From Diprion similis (Eukaryota; Arthropoda; Insecta; Hymenoptera; Diprionidae), in contig NC_060111.1 in the NCBI RefSeq assembly GCF_021155765.1, positions 10,849,981 through 10,913,980 on the forward strand: a stretch of DNA of 64,000 nucleotides, written 5' to 3'. The notes under the pieces are model-generated. The model ran no database searches and was not told the DNA's origin. It worked only from the letters and a program-made list of their open reading frames with translations. Below are positions 55,901-64,000 of this stretch, piece by piece (the stretch's first letter is position 1; the number at the start of each line of letters is the position of its first letter). A program made the position numbers and the translations under genes.

Positions 55901-57216
55901 TTTAACTTGCCTATTGGTTGTAAGGGAATGCCCCCGTAGCATGTTAGCATGAGGTCGCATTTCTTGAGTTTAAGATTTGGGAAAAATTTTTTTTGATCAA
56001 ATTCTGAAATTGCGGAAACGTATGTGCCGGTATCGATTTCCATTCCAATCAAAACATCTTGAACAAAGATTTTCTCACTTAATGGTTCGGCTACGATTTT
56101 ATTCATGTTACTTGATGTTGGCATGCGTTTAAAGTCTATCATGTGAAAATCGCTATCATTGTCCGAAGTTTCTGCTTCTGACTCGCTATCATTTTGCAAC
56201 AACTGTACTTTTTTGTCGTTATTATGTGATTTTTTGTTTGAATTGAAAATGTTATTCTTCCCGTGTTTGTTTATGCATGCTTTTTCTAAATGACCAACTT
56301 TTTTACAATAATTACATGTTTTGTCTCGATATTTACAGTCTCGTGTGTAGTGATCATTCACTGATCCGCAACAATAGCAACGTTTTATCTTTTTTTCATT
56401 CGCATTTTTGTTATATTTACTGCCCGACGGTGAAGATCTCTGTTGATCCCTCATGTGGTTGACTGGTTGATTGTGCTGTGGTCGGCTTGTGGCAGCTGCA
56501 TTTTTCACTGCTGCCTCTCGTGCTGTGGCAATCTCCATCGCCTTCTCGTACGTCAGATCCGTTTCGCTGTAGAGTGCGATTTTTGTATCGTGGTCCTGGA
56601 TCCCTGCTGCTATTTGTTCGCACAGATTGTCCTTGAGTGTTGTGCCGAAATCGCATTTTATCGACTTTTCTCGTAATCGTGCTACGAAATCGGCTACCGA
56701 TTCCCCTGACCTTTGGTATGTTTTTCTGAATAAAGAGCGCTCCACTTTTGCACTCTTTTTTGGACACAGATGATTTTCGACTAGCTTGATGATATCGTCG
56801 TATTTTTTGTCCTTTGGCTTGTCAGGCAGTGTTAACTCTCGAATGAGCCTGTATGTATCTGCTCCGGCCATCGTTAGTAAGTGTGCGACCTTCAGATTAT
56901 CCTCTGTTATTTTCTTCATTATAAAATACAGTTCCATTCGTTCTGTATATTCGTCCCAGCTATCCTTATTTTTGTTGAATTCTAGCGATGTCCCCAGTGA
57001 TTCCGCCATTTCGTATTGCGTGTCTGATTCTATTTCGCGAATGTTTTCTTTTTGCTTCTTTTTTTCTAGTGGGGTTCTTCGTATGATACGTAAGACAGCT
57101 CGTATGTCATCTAACGTTATCAAATTGTATATTGATTCTGGTTCAAATGTACATAAGATTTCGATAGCTTCGATTTTATTTAATTTCTGTATGTCGATGT
57201 TTTTCAAATCGTCCAT
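52942..57216 (-). CDS. Mag-type gypsy Gag-Pol polyprotein
   Basis: A single 1,424-codon frame without stops. Gag (1-330) ends with two zinc knuckles, CYCCGSVNDHYTRDC and CNYCKKVGHLEKAC. Protease: MEIDTGTYVSAI (about 395). RT (about 530-750): QIDLKHAFMQF keeps the first catalytic Asp, but the usual YxDD box reads YIDN (683-686), the usual LPFG reads LGEG (656-659), and VRICGD reads VRICGN. RNase H: LILACDASDIGLSAIL. Integrase: HSSHMG, CKIC, then D in HIDFMGPF, D in VSDNGPQL and E in NGAAENF. A basic C-terminal tail ends RRSTRIAKL. One fused gag-pol frame is typical of the Mag lineage. The insertion is recent (identical LTRs), yet the RT substitutions suggest this copy is enzymatically weak or dead. 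Confidence 0.93.
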   Translation of the reverse strand: MDDLKNIDIQKLNKIEAIEILCTFEPESIYNLITLDDIRAVLRIIRRTPLEKKKQKENIREIESDTQYEMAESLGTSLEFNKNKDSWDEYTERMELYFIMKKITEDNLKVAHLLTMAGADTYRLIRELTLPDKPKDKKYDDIIKLVENHLCPKKSAKVERSLFRKTYQRSGESVADFVARLREKSIKCDFGTTLKDNLCEQIAAGIQDHDTKIALYSETDLTYEKAMEIATAREAAVKNAAATSRPQHNQPVNHMRDQQRSSPSGSKYNKNANEKKIKRCYCCGSVNDHYTRDCKYRDKTCNYCKKVGHLEKACINKHGKNNIFNSNKKSHNNDKKVQLLQNDSESEAETSDNDSDFHMIDFKRMPTSSNMNKIVAEPLSEKIFVQDVLIGMEIDTGTYVSAISEFDQKKFFPNLKLKKCDLMLTCYGGIPLQPIGKLNSLKVTWRDNTKTLDLYIMKGKGPILLGRQWLAAFDLWPIKLFPEVQNHKVLSICSEDIRQKMLEKFPILFSNTQGTYKGRKIHLVFKEEVKPVQMKPHHAPFALTSKISDEIKRLVKLGNLEPVKCSAWATPIIPVLKKNGEVRICGNFKLTVNPQLIIKRHPIPLKEKIFNTLQVGHKWSQIDLKHAFMQFELDDESKDALTIITHEGLHRYTRLGEGAASSPAECQDILEEILNGVPHTEIYIDNIYCTGRTEQEHIDILTEIFSRLEKAGLRVNLLKCDFFKNEIEILGFKISEKGLHASPSKIEAIEKAPTPTNVKELEAFLGLVNFYERFLQDRADYIWPLYELVKSKKWLWTDKCQKGFDWVKEQIISDKILTLYDPNVQLILACDASDIGLSAILSHRFHDGSERPIAFASKIIPKNERHRAIIDKEAGAIIFGFKKFYQYIYGNEIILKTDHEPLKFIFGNKNMSTMIHSRLQRWAYFLSGYKYTIEVIKSKSNGNCDALSRLPIKDKTHVFENEYTCINYIQNNCSIIDSKTVATATSNDKTLRKIVHYVRNEWPKTADLSRIENNFFKKRHELEIENGSLTWGYRIVIPESLRKDILKELHSSHMGVVKMKQLARNYFWWPYLDEDIENLANSCKICLENRPEPTKTSLTPWQWPSTPWSRIHIDFMGPFHNCMFLIVVDAHSKWTEVINMKKDTTAHKLIKVLDEIFSRYGIPKHLVSDNGPQLSSDEFRKFLKMYKIKHTFSPPYYPATNGAAENFVKTVKTKVDKMIKDGYPLDSAINRFLIDYRNTPHATTNKTPSELMFKREIRTRFDLLRSDIVGTVEKNQFDQKRFKHGNRKGTFSVNEIIYAKDYRKDTSKNSKAVIVEQRSPVSYNVRFDDGFVTKRHKNQIFQTSLGHDLRRGEGVNCDEPHRRDKNTTLNDEERNIVSEKSDKCLNENSKSQPEKSDSVKRRYSKRKYEIQGEQPRRSTRIAKL

Positions 57217-57482
57217 GTGTATACTGGAAATTCGTTGAGGTGTTGATGTTATTGTACGGGTGCCCAGAGTTTACCTTCGCGTGACCGCCCGTGTCGTCGG
57301 TTTTATTTACTATTCGACTTGCCGAATTATTCGATGCCACGGCTTCCTCTCGCGATATAGTGCTGCGTAGATTGCTCGTACGAATCCACTTTGATTGCTG
57401 CTTCTCGTGTCGTTCAAGATGAGGTGTATTGCTTCACTTTTTATTTGCACTACTTTTTCGCTCCCCGCACTTTTTCCGATTT

Positions 57483-57495
57483 GTCCTCGTCGCCA
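57483..57495 (-). promoter_or_regulatory. Primer-binding site of the Mag-type element
   Basis: The minus strand reads TGGCGACGAGGAC two bases after the 5' LTR, the form I know from Mag-lineage elements (tRNA-Ser). Confidence 0.65.
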
Positions 57496-57497
57496 AA

Positions 57498-57766
57498 TGT
57501 TATGTCCGTTACACTTCATCTTTTATTATATGTCTTTATCTCATAGCGTACATGCCGATCACATAGTTTTATTTAATATATACAGTTTACATAGTTTATA
57601 TTATGTACATACTAGGTACGGGTATTCTGAACGCGGCGTCTTGCCGGGCGCTCGGGAGACAACTGTCTCTCTCTCATCCGCCGTCCCATGCGTGCCCGAG
57701 GCACCTCACACACACTCATACACACCCCCACCCGCCACGCTCTCACACCATATCGGATATACTCCA
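57498..57766 (-). repeat. 5' LTR of the Mag-type retrotransposon
   Basis: Identical by eye to 52618-52886; followed on the plus strand by the second copy of the duplication GGAAC (57767-57771). Confidence 0.93.
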
Positions 57767-57771
57767 GGAAC

Positions 57772-58290
57772 GATGGGGAAAAATTCGTGAATAGTATGAA
57801 CTTTGCGCTCATTGACGTAGGCACCCGTTGTAATGCTACATTCGACTCGCAACGCGTTGACCTTGAGAATGGCTACAGGCATATCCGATTGGTGAGTTTG
57901 GTTAGCCGTCAATACACGCAGTGTAAATCCAAGAAGCTGACCAATAGAATCACTAGGCTCAAAATTCACGACGTGGTTACATTTGATTTCGCTGCATAAC
58001 GTATTATTGTTAGGTTTGATGCTGATTTCAATGTCTGCATTCTTCACAGCGTGTTGAACATACTTTTCGATATCCTCAATTTCATAGCTGCCGGTAGATA
58101 TGGTGACTACCTTATCACCTATGTACAATTTATTGTGGCCAGCGTCAACGTTGGGAATGGAATTGAAGGTTAACAATTCAACGAGACCGAGAGTGTAATT
58201 TTTGTCTGAAGCAAGTTCGATCGGGGGGAAATATTGCGCTTCGAGAATCGAAGACGTTCCCGATATCGTTAACGTAAACGAATCATCCAT
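57772..58290 (-). pseudogene. Minor capsid (penton-like) gene, 5' part, split by a retrotransposon
   Basis: ATG at 58288-58290, product opening MDDSFTLTISGTSSILEAQY. Landmarks: NYTLGLVELLTFNSIPNV, GSYEIEDIEKYVQHAV, IGQLLGFTLRVL and ALRVECSITTGAYVNERKVH. Small beta-rich proteins of this kind accompany the major capsid protein in Polintons and adintoviruses and are predicted to form the vertex. The coding sequence stops at the Mag-type LTR; the remainder lies at 52450-52617. The original gene would be about 230 codons. Confidence 0.75.
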
Positions 58291-58320
58291 GGCTGCAAGT
58301 GTTAGACTGCCTTCACTAAA

Positions 58321-58690
58321 TTATGTACGAAGTTTATATAGCTCACCGCTCAGAAATTTCAGACACAAGCGTCCGCAATCGAACGTACCGTAATCTTGAT
58401 ATCTTTCATCGTTATATTTCACGCTACCAACACCGAGATATTGCACGAGGTCCAACGGATGTTGAAGATGACCGAAACTGTCAAAATAGATGACATCGTT
58501 GCCACGTTTCTTATACGCAACCCAGTGTGTCCCAGGACCGTCTTTATCGTCAAGACGGCTGCCTCGTTTTTACGCGGTCCGTTTTGGGCATTTCGTTTCG
58601 CATAAAGATACCTCGGAAATACGGAATTTTCATAAGTTTTGCATATTTCAACAAATCTTAATTGGTTAACGCTCGGCGTGGTAGCGTCAC
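58321..58690 (-). pseudogene. Adenain-like cysteine protease (maturation protease), broken
   Basis: Read in pieces on the minus strand. The N-terminal motif YFRGIFMRNEMP ends at a frameshift near 58565. In the next frame come GPGTHWVAYKK and VIYFDSFG, holding the catalytic His and the Asp region, and then YGTFDCGRLCLKFL with the catalytic Cys, before a TAA at 58321-58323. A TAA also precedes the first piece. This is the pattern of the adenovirus-type capsid maturation protease found in Polintons. The gene is between the minor capsid gene and the PLA2-like gene, as expected. The lesions make it non-functional. Confidence 0.8.
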
Positions 58691-58692
58691 AT

Positions 58693-59487
58693 TTAGTTTT
58701 TTGAAAGATGAAGACCAAAACCTTTCTTGTACGGTTTGAGATGGAGACCTTTACCCAATGCGATCGCTTCCATTGTTTTGTTGTGCCGATTACTTTCCTC
58801 TCATTCTCGTTTAGCCGCGCTCGCATCGTTGACAGCTTTTGCTATACCTGCAATACCCCCCGCTAATGCACCCGTAGCGCTTAGACCGGCAAAAATTAGT
58901 ATGAGAAAAGGTAGAAATCCACCAACTTTTGAGGGTACCGGTAGAATGCGCGGTGATCGCACGTTATGTTTACCACCTTCTTTTTTCACAGCTTCTCGAG
59001 CACCTTTCAGTGCAGATTTGATGCTTGTTTTCGCGTTGTGGCTCGGTATCATGGATTGCTTTGCCGCGCGTATGATTTTGTTCAAGGGAACGCTCTTGGG
59101 TTTTCGACAACCCATGCCTAACTTTGTTTTTACCTTCATCGTGTTCGCTACAGCCCAAGCGGTTGCTTTTTCACCTAAATTTGCGTCTTTTGCTAAAACC
59201 CGTTTCCAGGCTTTCTCGGCTAATATTTTATCCGCGACGTTTCTAGCCTCGAGATTTTCACGATTTTTCGAATATGCTATATCGTGTTCCTTACACGCTG
59301 CGTCGAGAGGATTGATACCAGGATCGCCTCTCGCGAGTCTTTTCGTCAACTTTGTACCAGGACCGCAGTATTGGTAACCGGGAACATGTAGCTCGATAGG
59401 GAGTTTGTTGATGATGCTATTCACCAATCCTCTCCCACGTGATCGTTTTTTCGAGGATCGCTTACGATCGCGTGGGTGCACAATCAT
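58693..59487 (-). pseudogene. PLA2-like virion protein with one internal stop
   Basis: ATG at 59485-59487. A basic N-terminus (RSSKKRSRGRG) is followed by a phospholipase A2 core: the calcium loop GYQYCGPGTKL and the catalytic DAACKEHDIAY (His-Asp), as in the VP1-unique region of parvoviruses and in Polinton capsid-associated proteins. After a basic Lys-rich region comes a hydrophobic segment (FLPFLILIFAGLSATGALAGG), probably membrane-inserting. A TGA at 58801-58803 interrupts the frame. The same register continues as MEAIALGKGLHLKPYKKG and ends at 58693-58695, so the gene originally had about 264 codons. The catalytic residues are intact. Presumed role: breaching an endosomal membrane on entry. 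Confidence 0.78.
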
Positions 59488-59558
59488 GTTCGCTCTTCGA
59501 CTGAGGGAAAGTCCTTATAAACGATGCATTTATAGAAAATCGAGCAGTCACGTTCGAG

Positions 59559-60263
59559 ATGAAGTTTGAGACACAATCGATCAAGCTACCTGTGGTGAAC
59601 TTTGACAAATATACGCAGCAAAATGAAAAACCGAAAAAACGCCACGGTGAACTGTTACCGAGTAGTGTACGTGCGGTATTTTGTGGACCTTCTAACTGGG
59701 GCGAAACCAACGCATTGTTCTCATTTATAACGCATCCGAACGGTTTGAGGTTTGAAAACCTGTACGTTTACTCAAAATCTCTCAATCAACCGAAATACAA
59801 GTTTCTCAGTCAAGTGCTTGAAAGCGTCGACGGTGTTGAATACTTCCCCTTTAACGAGCATGAGCACGTCATCGCACCGAAAGAGACGCAACCTAACTTA
59901 ATCATGATATTCGATGACGTAGCGTGCGAGAAGCAGGACAACGTACGCGCATACTTTTGCATAGGTAGACATCATGACATAGACTGTTTCTATCTTTGTC
60001 AGACGTACGTGCGGATCCCCAAGCATCTCGTACGCGATAACACTAACCTGCTGGTCTTATTCAAACAAGACGAAATGAACCTGAGACACGTATACAACGA
60101 TCACGTAAACACCGATATCACGTACACAGAGTTTAAAGACTTGTGTGTGGCATGCTGGAGCGGTGACAAATATGGGTTCCTCGTGATCGACAAGGATCGA
60201 GAGCTCGACAACGGTCGATATAGGAAGGGATTCGACAATTTTATAAACATGAGAAAGGAATAA
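59559..60263 (+). CDS. Polinton genome-packaging ATPase (FtsK-HerA type)
   Basis: 234 codons from the ATG at 59559, divergent from the PLA2-like gene across a 71-bp gap. A P-loop ATPase that pumps DNA into capsids: Walker A region AVFCGPSNWGETN, Walker B LIMIFDDVAC, then FYLCQTYVRIPKHLVRDN with the family's Gln, and a LFKQDEMNLRHVYNDH tail. The Walker A Lys of GKT is Glu here (GET), one base change, which should abolish nucleotide binding. Length and reading frame are otherwise intact. The first gene of the plus-strand cluster. Confidence 0.85.
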   Translation: MKFETQSIKLPVVNFDKYTQQNEKPKKRHGELLPSSVRAVFCGPSNWGETNALFSFITHPNGLRFENLYVYSKSLNQPKYKFLSQVLESVDGVEYFPFNEHEHVIAPKETQPNLIMIFDDVACEKQDNVRAYFCIGRHHDIDCFYLCQTYVRIPKHLVRDNTNLLVLFKQDEMNLRHVYNDHVNTDITYTEFKDLCVACWSGDKYGFLVIDKDRELDNGRYRKGFDNFINMRKE

Positions 60264-60320
60264 AGTACACGGTCATCGAGGGAAACGAAACAGTAGCGTT
60301 GCTGAGCTAGTTGTGTCAAC

Positions 60321-61229
60321 ATGCAGGAAATTCGGAAGGAAAAAGAAGTCTTGCGCCGTATTGCTCAAGCGAGTAATGCAATTCGACGGAAGCATAAAAT
60401 CCTCAAGACGGGAAAAGAGTCGCTGCAGGAAACAATGAAGGATGTCTTCAAACCTGTGGTAACCCCGCTGCAGGAATTAGTCAACGTCTCTCGAGACACG
60501 AAACCTGTAAAGCAGGAGGTGAAGGAAGAAATCAAAACTGAAACGATGGATGAACCGAAGAACGAAATGGAATCTGAAGCTGAAGATTCTTTTGCAACTG
60601 CAGATGAAGAGGATCAAACAATCACAGAATCATCTGCAGGATTAGAAGATGAATATCTTATAACGCTCGAGGATAAAAACAGACAGAACGAGCTGGATAC
60701 TTTATACGGGGTACGGAACCTTTCTACCGCCGGGCTGATGGTTGGTGACTAACCGATAAGCTTCGAGCGCAATTCCATTCGCATAGGGAGTACAGTCTAC
60801 CCGAAAACTCAAGGTTTGCTGGAGTTGTTGTTCAAGAAGATGCCGAACAGCGTTCACGTTACCCCCAACGACAAGAAGAATTACAAGAACATCCTTCTCG
60901 CAACAAATGCTCACAGAAAGTATTACAGCGCCACCGAGCCTATCCGAAACACCCCCAGCGCCAAATTCAAGCACCTAATTGCAGAGCTACTCAACATCAA
61001 TATATCATCACCATCGTCATCGAAGCGTACGGGCAAAGGTGTTTTGCTACCTCAGGCTTGGGTTACGCGACAGGGTGTTAAAACAGATTACATTTTCTGG
61101 GACGACGCAAACGAGTTGGTGGAACGTCTTCGTTTGCTCACGGCATCTCAAGCGGCTGGGAATACAAGTCACAACAACGAAATTATGTCGATTCTCGAAG
61201 AATTGCGGGAAGCTGGAATCATTTATTAA
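60321..61229 (+). pseudogene. Polinton protein of unknown function with one stop
   Basis: ATG at 60321. The N-terminal half is charged, with a Lys/Arg helix and an acidic middle (KQEVKEEIKTETMDEP). A TAA at 60750-60752 interrupts, and the same register continues with PKTQGLLELLFKKMP, NILLATNAHRKYYSA and GKGVLLPQAWVTRQG, ending at 61229. The C-terminal module, with LLELLFKK and TNAHR words, is one I recall as recurrent beside Polinton ATPases in insects; no biochemical function is known to me. Original length about 302 codons. Confidence 0.6.
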
Positions 61230-61262
61230 TCAATTCACGCCGTTTCTGCAATCATTTACGAG

Positions 61263-61660
61263 ATGAGCGTCGACGTGTTTGGACGTCAGCTGAACAAAAA
61301 CACAGCTGCGAGCACTCGAGGTCCTCCGGGTGTCGGATTTCACGTAACAGCGGACGGGCACTACGATATACGCAACAAAAGACTGTGCAATATAGCTGAC
61401 CCCGTGGAGCCAAACAATGCTGTAACTTTGAAAATCTTTCGTCGTAAATTCCACTTGCTGCAAAAACAACTTGACAATCTTGATCAAATGATCAAAGTAT
61501 TGGATACCACCACAGGGAAAGCCTTGGACACCTTCTACACAGATTTTAGAACAGACAGAACCTGTCGATTCGAAACGCTGAAATTCTTTCCAAATTGGAT
61601 ACCAGACTGAGAGCATTGGAAGATGAACGGGGAAAAGCTAGCGCTGGTGACGGAACTGCC
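61263..61660 (+). pseudogene. Polinton-associated hypothetical protein, frameshifted end
   Basis: ATG at 61263, 34 bp after the previous gene. The opening MSVDVFGRQLNKN, then GPPGVGFHVTADGHYDIRNK and a helical FRRKFHLLQKQLDNLDQM region, suggest a small virion protein with a coiled C-terminus. A shift near 61590 moves the likely continuation (DTRLRALEDERGKA) into another frame. This is the last Polinton-like gene on the right; the element's remaining genes are not in the window. Confidence 0.5.
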
Positions 61661-62469
61661 CACACAGCACAAAACGTCCATGGGATATGCCACTTGTGTC
61701 TTATACAGCCCATATATATCCTGGACTATAACGATATCCTAAAGATATCCTACATAAGTCCAGGATCACGTCAATGTCTATAGGATATCCTATTGTTGGA
61801 CTTGGACATGCAGGACATTTATAGGATGTGTGTGTATGTGTCGTGTGCATATTATACGTATGTGTATGTGCATAACATAACAGTTCATTCTGACATTGTA
61901 TATAATGTTGTTACTATTTTTGACCGGTGATATACATTTTTTTGTGAATATTATTTCAAAATTCGCGCGACCGTTCCGCGTTCGGCGATATGATTCGTGA
62001 TCAGATCAGTGTTGTGATACATATACTTGGCACTGCCTTTAGGCACTGCCATGTAGAAATTGGAACGCGCGGCAACGCGCGCTCTCTTGCTACCCGGCTT
62101 TTGCGCGCGTTGCACGTGCTTTCCAATATCTCGGACATGGAAGCTGCAAAAAGCGGTAAGCATGCATTTTTAATATCGAATAAATAATTAAGGCAATTAT
62201 AAAGTTGAATATCAATTACCTGAATAGGTGAAGGCATTGATAAAATTGTTATTAGATTTATTCTCACTTTCAATTCAACATAACCTCAAATCACACACGT
62301 GCAGCATCGGCAGTTGAATAATTGCCCGTAGAATTCTGTTGTACAGAGAAGTTGGAAATCTACATTAGCGATATAAATATTTATTAGATTTGCTTGGATC
62401 GAAATGAGATATAAAGTACATAGTGATAAACCAATTTTGACCAATACTTGTAGCTAAATCACGATCGAT
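61661..62469. other. Between Polinton remnant and TNP2-like gene
   Basis: Holds an imperfect inverted repeat around 61717-61763 (TATCCTGGACT..AGTCCAGGAT) with several GATATCCTA words, and a GC-rich, CpG-rich stretch (about 62055-62130, GGAACGCGCGGCAACGCGCGC) that could be promoter sequence for the gene at 62470. No coding frame supported. Confidence 0.4.
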
Positions 62470-64000
62470 ATGCCAAAAATCAATAGAACCCACAAGCACA
62501 TTTCTGATGTCTCAAATCAGCATTTGCGACGATTTGTAGCCAAAGAGGTCTCGGTACAGAAATCCTTATTATTATCAAACTGTGTTTCATCCACAAGTCA
62601 GAAGAGATGTGATTTCATAGAAGTACAGGGTGAGGCTACACAAAGTAATGAAAGTAGCGCGTGCGATTTTCCCGATGGTATTGTCAGTGAGGAGGAACAA
62701 TGCGTTACGAATAGTACAGAATTTCTTGATGCAGACAACAGTAGTTCGACAGGCGATGGCACGTCAGATACTCATTCTAATATTTCCGAACATGTAGTGC
62801 AGATTCGTGTTGAAGAAAACCTCAAGGATAATGAAAATTTTGAAACTTCACTTAGAAATTGGGCAATTAGTGAAAATATTACACATTCTGCATTATCTGC
62901 TCTTTTAAAAATCTTAAAGACTCATAATTGTCACGCGTATTTACCAAAAGATCCACGAACTCTTCTTCATACGCTAAAAAGCACCAATATTAGAAATGTT
63001 CCGCCTGGATCATATTGGCATTTAGGTTTCCGCACTGCTTTAATTCAGTACATTGAGGAATATGCCAATGATTTGATAGCTAATGTGAATACTCTATATG
63101 TAGGTATAAATGTCGATGGGTTACCGTTATCTACATCATCTACCCATGCATTGTGGCCAATTTTATGTTCCATTGATCCGTCAAATTCTGTTTATTTAAT
63201 TGGAGCATATTATGGTAACGAAAAACCAAAAGACGCAAACATATTCCTAGCAGATTTTGTAAACGAAGCAGTTGATTTAGTTGCGAATGGTTTGATTCAT
63301 AATGGTAAGTCATATGAGATCCGGATTCATAAAATTATATGTGACGCTCCCGCGAAATCTTTCATTATGAATGTAAAAAGTCACACAGGATATAGCAGCT
63401 GCACGAAATGCATAACTGAGGGAGAATATCGAGAACGTAGAGTATGTTTTCCAGACATTCGGGCAACTACACGAACTGACGCTGATTTTAGAAACCATAG
63501 TGATGAAAATTATCATTTAGGAAATAGTATATTGGAAGCGATTCCACATTTCAAATTTCCTGCTAATATACCATATGATTTTTTACATCTGGGTTGTTTC
63601 GGTGCGATGAAAAAACTGTCATTGAATTGGGTGAGTGGTGATCACAATGTTCGCCTTCCTTACAGAAACTGTGACTTGATATCGGTATGTTTAGAAACAA
63701 AAATCAAACCAGTTGTTCCATTAGAATTTGCTAGAAAACCTCGATCGCTTCGCTATCTTAAGCAGTGGAAGGCAACTGAGTTTCGGCAGATATTATTATA
63801 CACAGGTCCTGTAGTACTCAAACCCGTTTTGTCCAGAGATATATATAATCATTTCGTTACGCTCCATGTTGCATTTCGAATATTATGCTGTCAAAGTTTA
63901 TCACAACAATACTTGAACTACGCCCAAGAATTACTGGACCATTTCGTAATAACTTTCAAAATTCTGTATGGAGAACATCAGATTTCTCATAATATTCACG
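62470..64000 (+). CDS. TNP2-like (EnSpm/CACTA-type) transposase-related protein, partial
   Basis: An uninterrupted frame of 510 codons from the ATG at 62470, running off the window. After an acidic Ser-rich N-terminus, the body shows the TNP2/Transposase_21-like order. GINVDGLPLSTSS has Asp216 in the first catalytic region. KIICDAPAKSF is followed by a Cys pair in SSCTKC (Cys311, Cys314). IPYDFLHLGCFGAMKKL (Asp370) and a helical YAQELLDHFVITFKILYG region follow, as seen ahead of the NIH motif at the very end. Such proteins derive from EnSpm-like DNA transposons and are widespread in arthropod genomes. No lesion is visible, unlike almost everything to its left, so it may be recent or under selection. 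Assignment is by motif memory. Confidence 0.7.
   Translation, partial: MPKINRTHKHISDVSNQHLRRFVAKEVSVQKSLLLSNCVSSTSQKRCDFIEVQGEATQSNESSACDFPDGIVSEEEQCVTNSTEFLDADNSSSTGDGTSDTHSNISEHVVQIRVEENLKDNENFETSLRNWAISENITHSALSALLKILKTHNCHAYLPKDPRTLLHTLKSTNIRNVPPGSYWHLGFRTALIQYIEEYANDLIANVNTLYVGINVDGLPLSTSSTHALWPILCSIDPSNSVYLIGAYYGNEKPKDANIFLADFVNEAVDLVANGLIHNGKSYEIRIHKIICDAPAKSFIMNVKSHTGYSSCTKCITEGEYRERRVCFPDIRATTRTDADFRNHSDENYHLGNSILEAIPHFKFPANIPYDFLHLGCFGAMKKLSLNWVSGDHNVRLPYRNCDLISVCLETKIKPVVPLEFARKPRSLRYLKQWKATEFRQILLYTGPVVLKPVLSRDIYNHFVTLHVAFRILCCQSLSQQYLNYAQELLDHFVITFKILYGEHQISHNIH

Noticed and set aside
58693..58773. Independent 26-codon gene
   Set aside because: It is in the same register as the PLA2-like gene, separated only by a TGA, so it is that gene's end.
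1..64000. CRISPR arrays, bacterial operons, rRNA genes
   Set aside because: No regularly spaced short repeats with unique spacers, no operon-like gene packing outside the Polinton, and no rRNA-like sequence.

Overview
The window is a transposon graveyard from an animal genome. It is most likely an insect, and hymenopteran is only a guess. The evidence is AT-rich intergenic DNA, Ty3/gypsy elements of Mag and 17.6-like type, a Maverick/Polinton, a Pif1-type Helitron, and a captured deoxynucleoside kinase fragment of the insect dNK/TK2 type. I see no convincing single-copy host gene; almost every protein-coding stretch belongs to a mobile element.

Layout. 1-11.6 kb: AT-rich DNA without recognisable genes, holding a 150-bp tandem array, a 1.8-kb dispersed repeat, a 550-bp tandem duplication, a pyrimidine-rich tract and four hairpins in tandem. 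11.6-16.06 kb (+): a decayed Helitron (HUH Rep plus first half of a Pif1 helicase). 16.07-17.77 kb: left end of a Polinton (terminal inverted repeat, small predicted OB-fold gene). 17.77-36.03 kb: a large gypsy retrotransposon on the minus strand (442-bp LTRs, gag, protease, RT, RNase H, two macro domains, integrase). Its 3' untranslated part carries a 2.7-kb TIR element and a second gypsy element with a tRNA-Lys primer-binding site. 36.03-36.96 kb: a long palindrome carrying a solo LTR. 37-41.6 kb: unclassified repeats and a tRNA-like sequence. 41.6-45.1 kb: a young non-autonomous LTR element encoding only Gag plus a piece of a deoxynucleoside kinase, inserted in another repeat that runs to 47.7 kb. 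48.66-50.18 kb (-): second half of the Helitron helicase, continuing into a ubiquitin-specific protease domain. 50.19-61.8 kb: the other Polinton end with the capsid, protease, PLA2-like and packaging-ATPase genes, interrupted at 52.6-57.8 kb by a Mag-type retrotransposon with identical LTRs. 62.47-64.0 kb: an uninterrupted TNP2-like transposase reading frame that runs off the window.

History read from the junctions. The Polinton inserted into the Helitron helicase: AATACA flanks one TIR and its reverse complement TGTATT flanks the other, and the two helicase halves meet almost exactly there. The halves now lie in opposite orientation about 34 kb apart, so an inversion (or an assembly error) followed the insertion. 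Later the macro-domain gypsy, the Gag-only element (4-bp duplication ATAT) and the Mag element (5-bp duplication GGAAC) arrived. Polinton DNA polymerase B and integrase are not in the window.

Most notable are a retrotransposon Pol with a TARG1-like ADP-ribosyl-glutamate hydrolase domain ahead of its integrase, a Helitron helicase continuing into a ubiquitin-specific protease, and a Gag-only retroelement that captured part of a nucleoside kinase.
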